A stretch of 64,000 bases of DNA from Nansenia antarctica (Eukaryota > Chordata > Actinopteri > Argentiniformes > Microstomatidae): assembly GCA_963989245.1 (NCBI GenBank), contig OZ022342.1, positions 54,496,817 to 54,560,816 on the forward strand. The letters are read 5' to 3'. The notes beneath the pieces are model-generated. The model saw only the letters and a list, made by a program, of their open reading frames with translations, was not told the origin of the DNA and did no database searches. The first letter of the stretch is position 1, and each line of letters starts with the position of its first letter. Below, piece by piece: positions 63,716 through 64,000 of this stretch. The position numbers and the translations under genes were made by a program.

Positions 63716-64000
63716 TTACAAACAGGTGGACTGAAGGTTCATATTCATCGTTATCAATATCATCATCATATTAACCTGGGACCTCCTCATATTAACCTGG
63801 GACCTCCTCATATTAACCTGGGACTTCCTCATATTAACCTGGGACCTCCTCATATTAACCTGGGACCTCCTCATATTAAGCATCTTTTTGGTGCATCTGT
63901 TTTGCTGGATCTTCTCAGCCAAACTAGTCTGCAGGTTTGTAATCAGCTTCATAGTTTCCCACGAACCTTGTAAACCCCACTTCTGCAATTCACTCTCAGA
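63716..64000 (-). CDS. Open frame with heptapeptide repeat, runs off the window
   Basis: The minus-strand frame is open to the window edge. It reads WETMKLITNLQTSLAEKIQQ, then five copies of VNMRRSQ from a 21-bp repeat, and ends at about 63716. The part before the repeat looks helical and coding-like. The gene is not recognised and a transposon origin is possible. Confidence 0.35.
   Translation of the reverse strand, partial: SESELQKWGLQGSWETMKLITNLQTSLAEKIQQNRCTKKMLNMRRSQVNMRRSQVNMRKSQVNMRRSQVNMRRSQVNMMMILITMNMNLQSTCL
63767..63880. repeat. 21-bp minisatellite, about five copies
   Basis: Units of CTCCTCATATTAACCTGGGA plus C. The 21-base period keeps any reading frame open. Confidence 0.93.

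Overview
This window reads as teleost fish nuclear DNA. It has short vertebrate-style exons with GT/AG borders, MHC class II alpha exons of the fish type, an MMP25-like metalloprotease, RACGAP1-like and HLTF-like gene pieces, and a dense load of fish-type transposable elements (Ty3/Gypsy including a chromovirus, BEL/Pao, an endogenous retrovirus remnant, LINEs, many hAT elements, MITEs, tRNA-SINEs). Nothing bacterial, organellar or CRISPR-like was seen. The species cannot be named from the sequence.

Layout. 0-1 kb: exons of an unrecognised repeat-rich gene. 1.4-9.5 kb: a RACGAP1-like RhoGAP domain whose second exon is split, five bases after its splice acceptor, by a complete 6.6-kb minus-strand Gypsy element. 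9.5-10.5 kb: ATT-rich simple repeat. 10.9-16.3 kb: a very young, apparently intact chromodomain Gypsy (sushi-like) with 534-bp LTRs identical by eye, 5-bp target duplications and a self-priming signature. 17.6-18.6 kb: MHC class II alpha on the minus strand. Directly upstream of it (18.7-22.5 kb) lies a same-strand retroviral 3' LTR, itself split by an opposite-strand LINE, plus an env remnant. 24-28.6 kb: LINE pieces and a truncated Gypsy with its 5' LTR.

28.9-33.9 kb: eight phase-consistent mmp25 exons on the minus strand; the intron repeats host a hAT element with exact 8-bp duplications. 36-37.8 kb: a 20-bp satellite interrupted by another hAT element. 38.5-39.5 kb: BEL/Pao gag. 40.4-44.5 kb: a multi-exon gene of unknown function on the plus strand, with a frameshift, a 42-bp coding repeat that re-creates a splice donor in every unit, and a duplicated last exon. 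48-53 kb: two broken hAT transposases, an unrecognised coding fragment with a 33-bp in-frame repeat, and a LINE tail. 53.4-55.6 kb: an intronless HLTF C-terminus cut by a hAT element that carries a Gypsy integrase fragment. 56-64 kb: LINE, hAT, SINE and Harbinger-like remnants, two minisatellites and a few weak candidate exons.

No multi-gene pathway is encoded. The main theme is nested transposition into and around host genes. The best leads are the exon-splitting Gypsy, the self-priming chromovirus, the LTR promoter facing the MHC exons, the hAT element carrying integrase sequence, and the donor-repeat gene.
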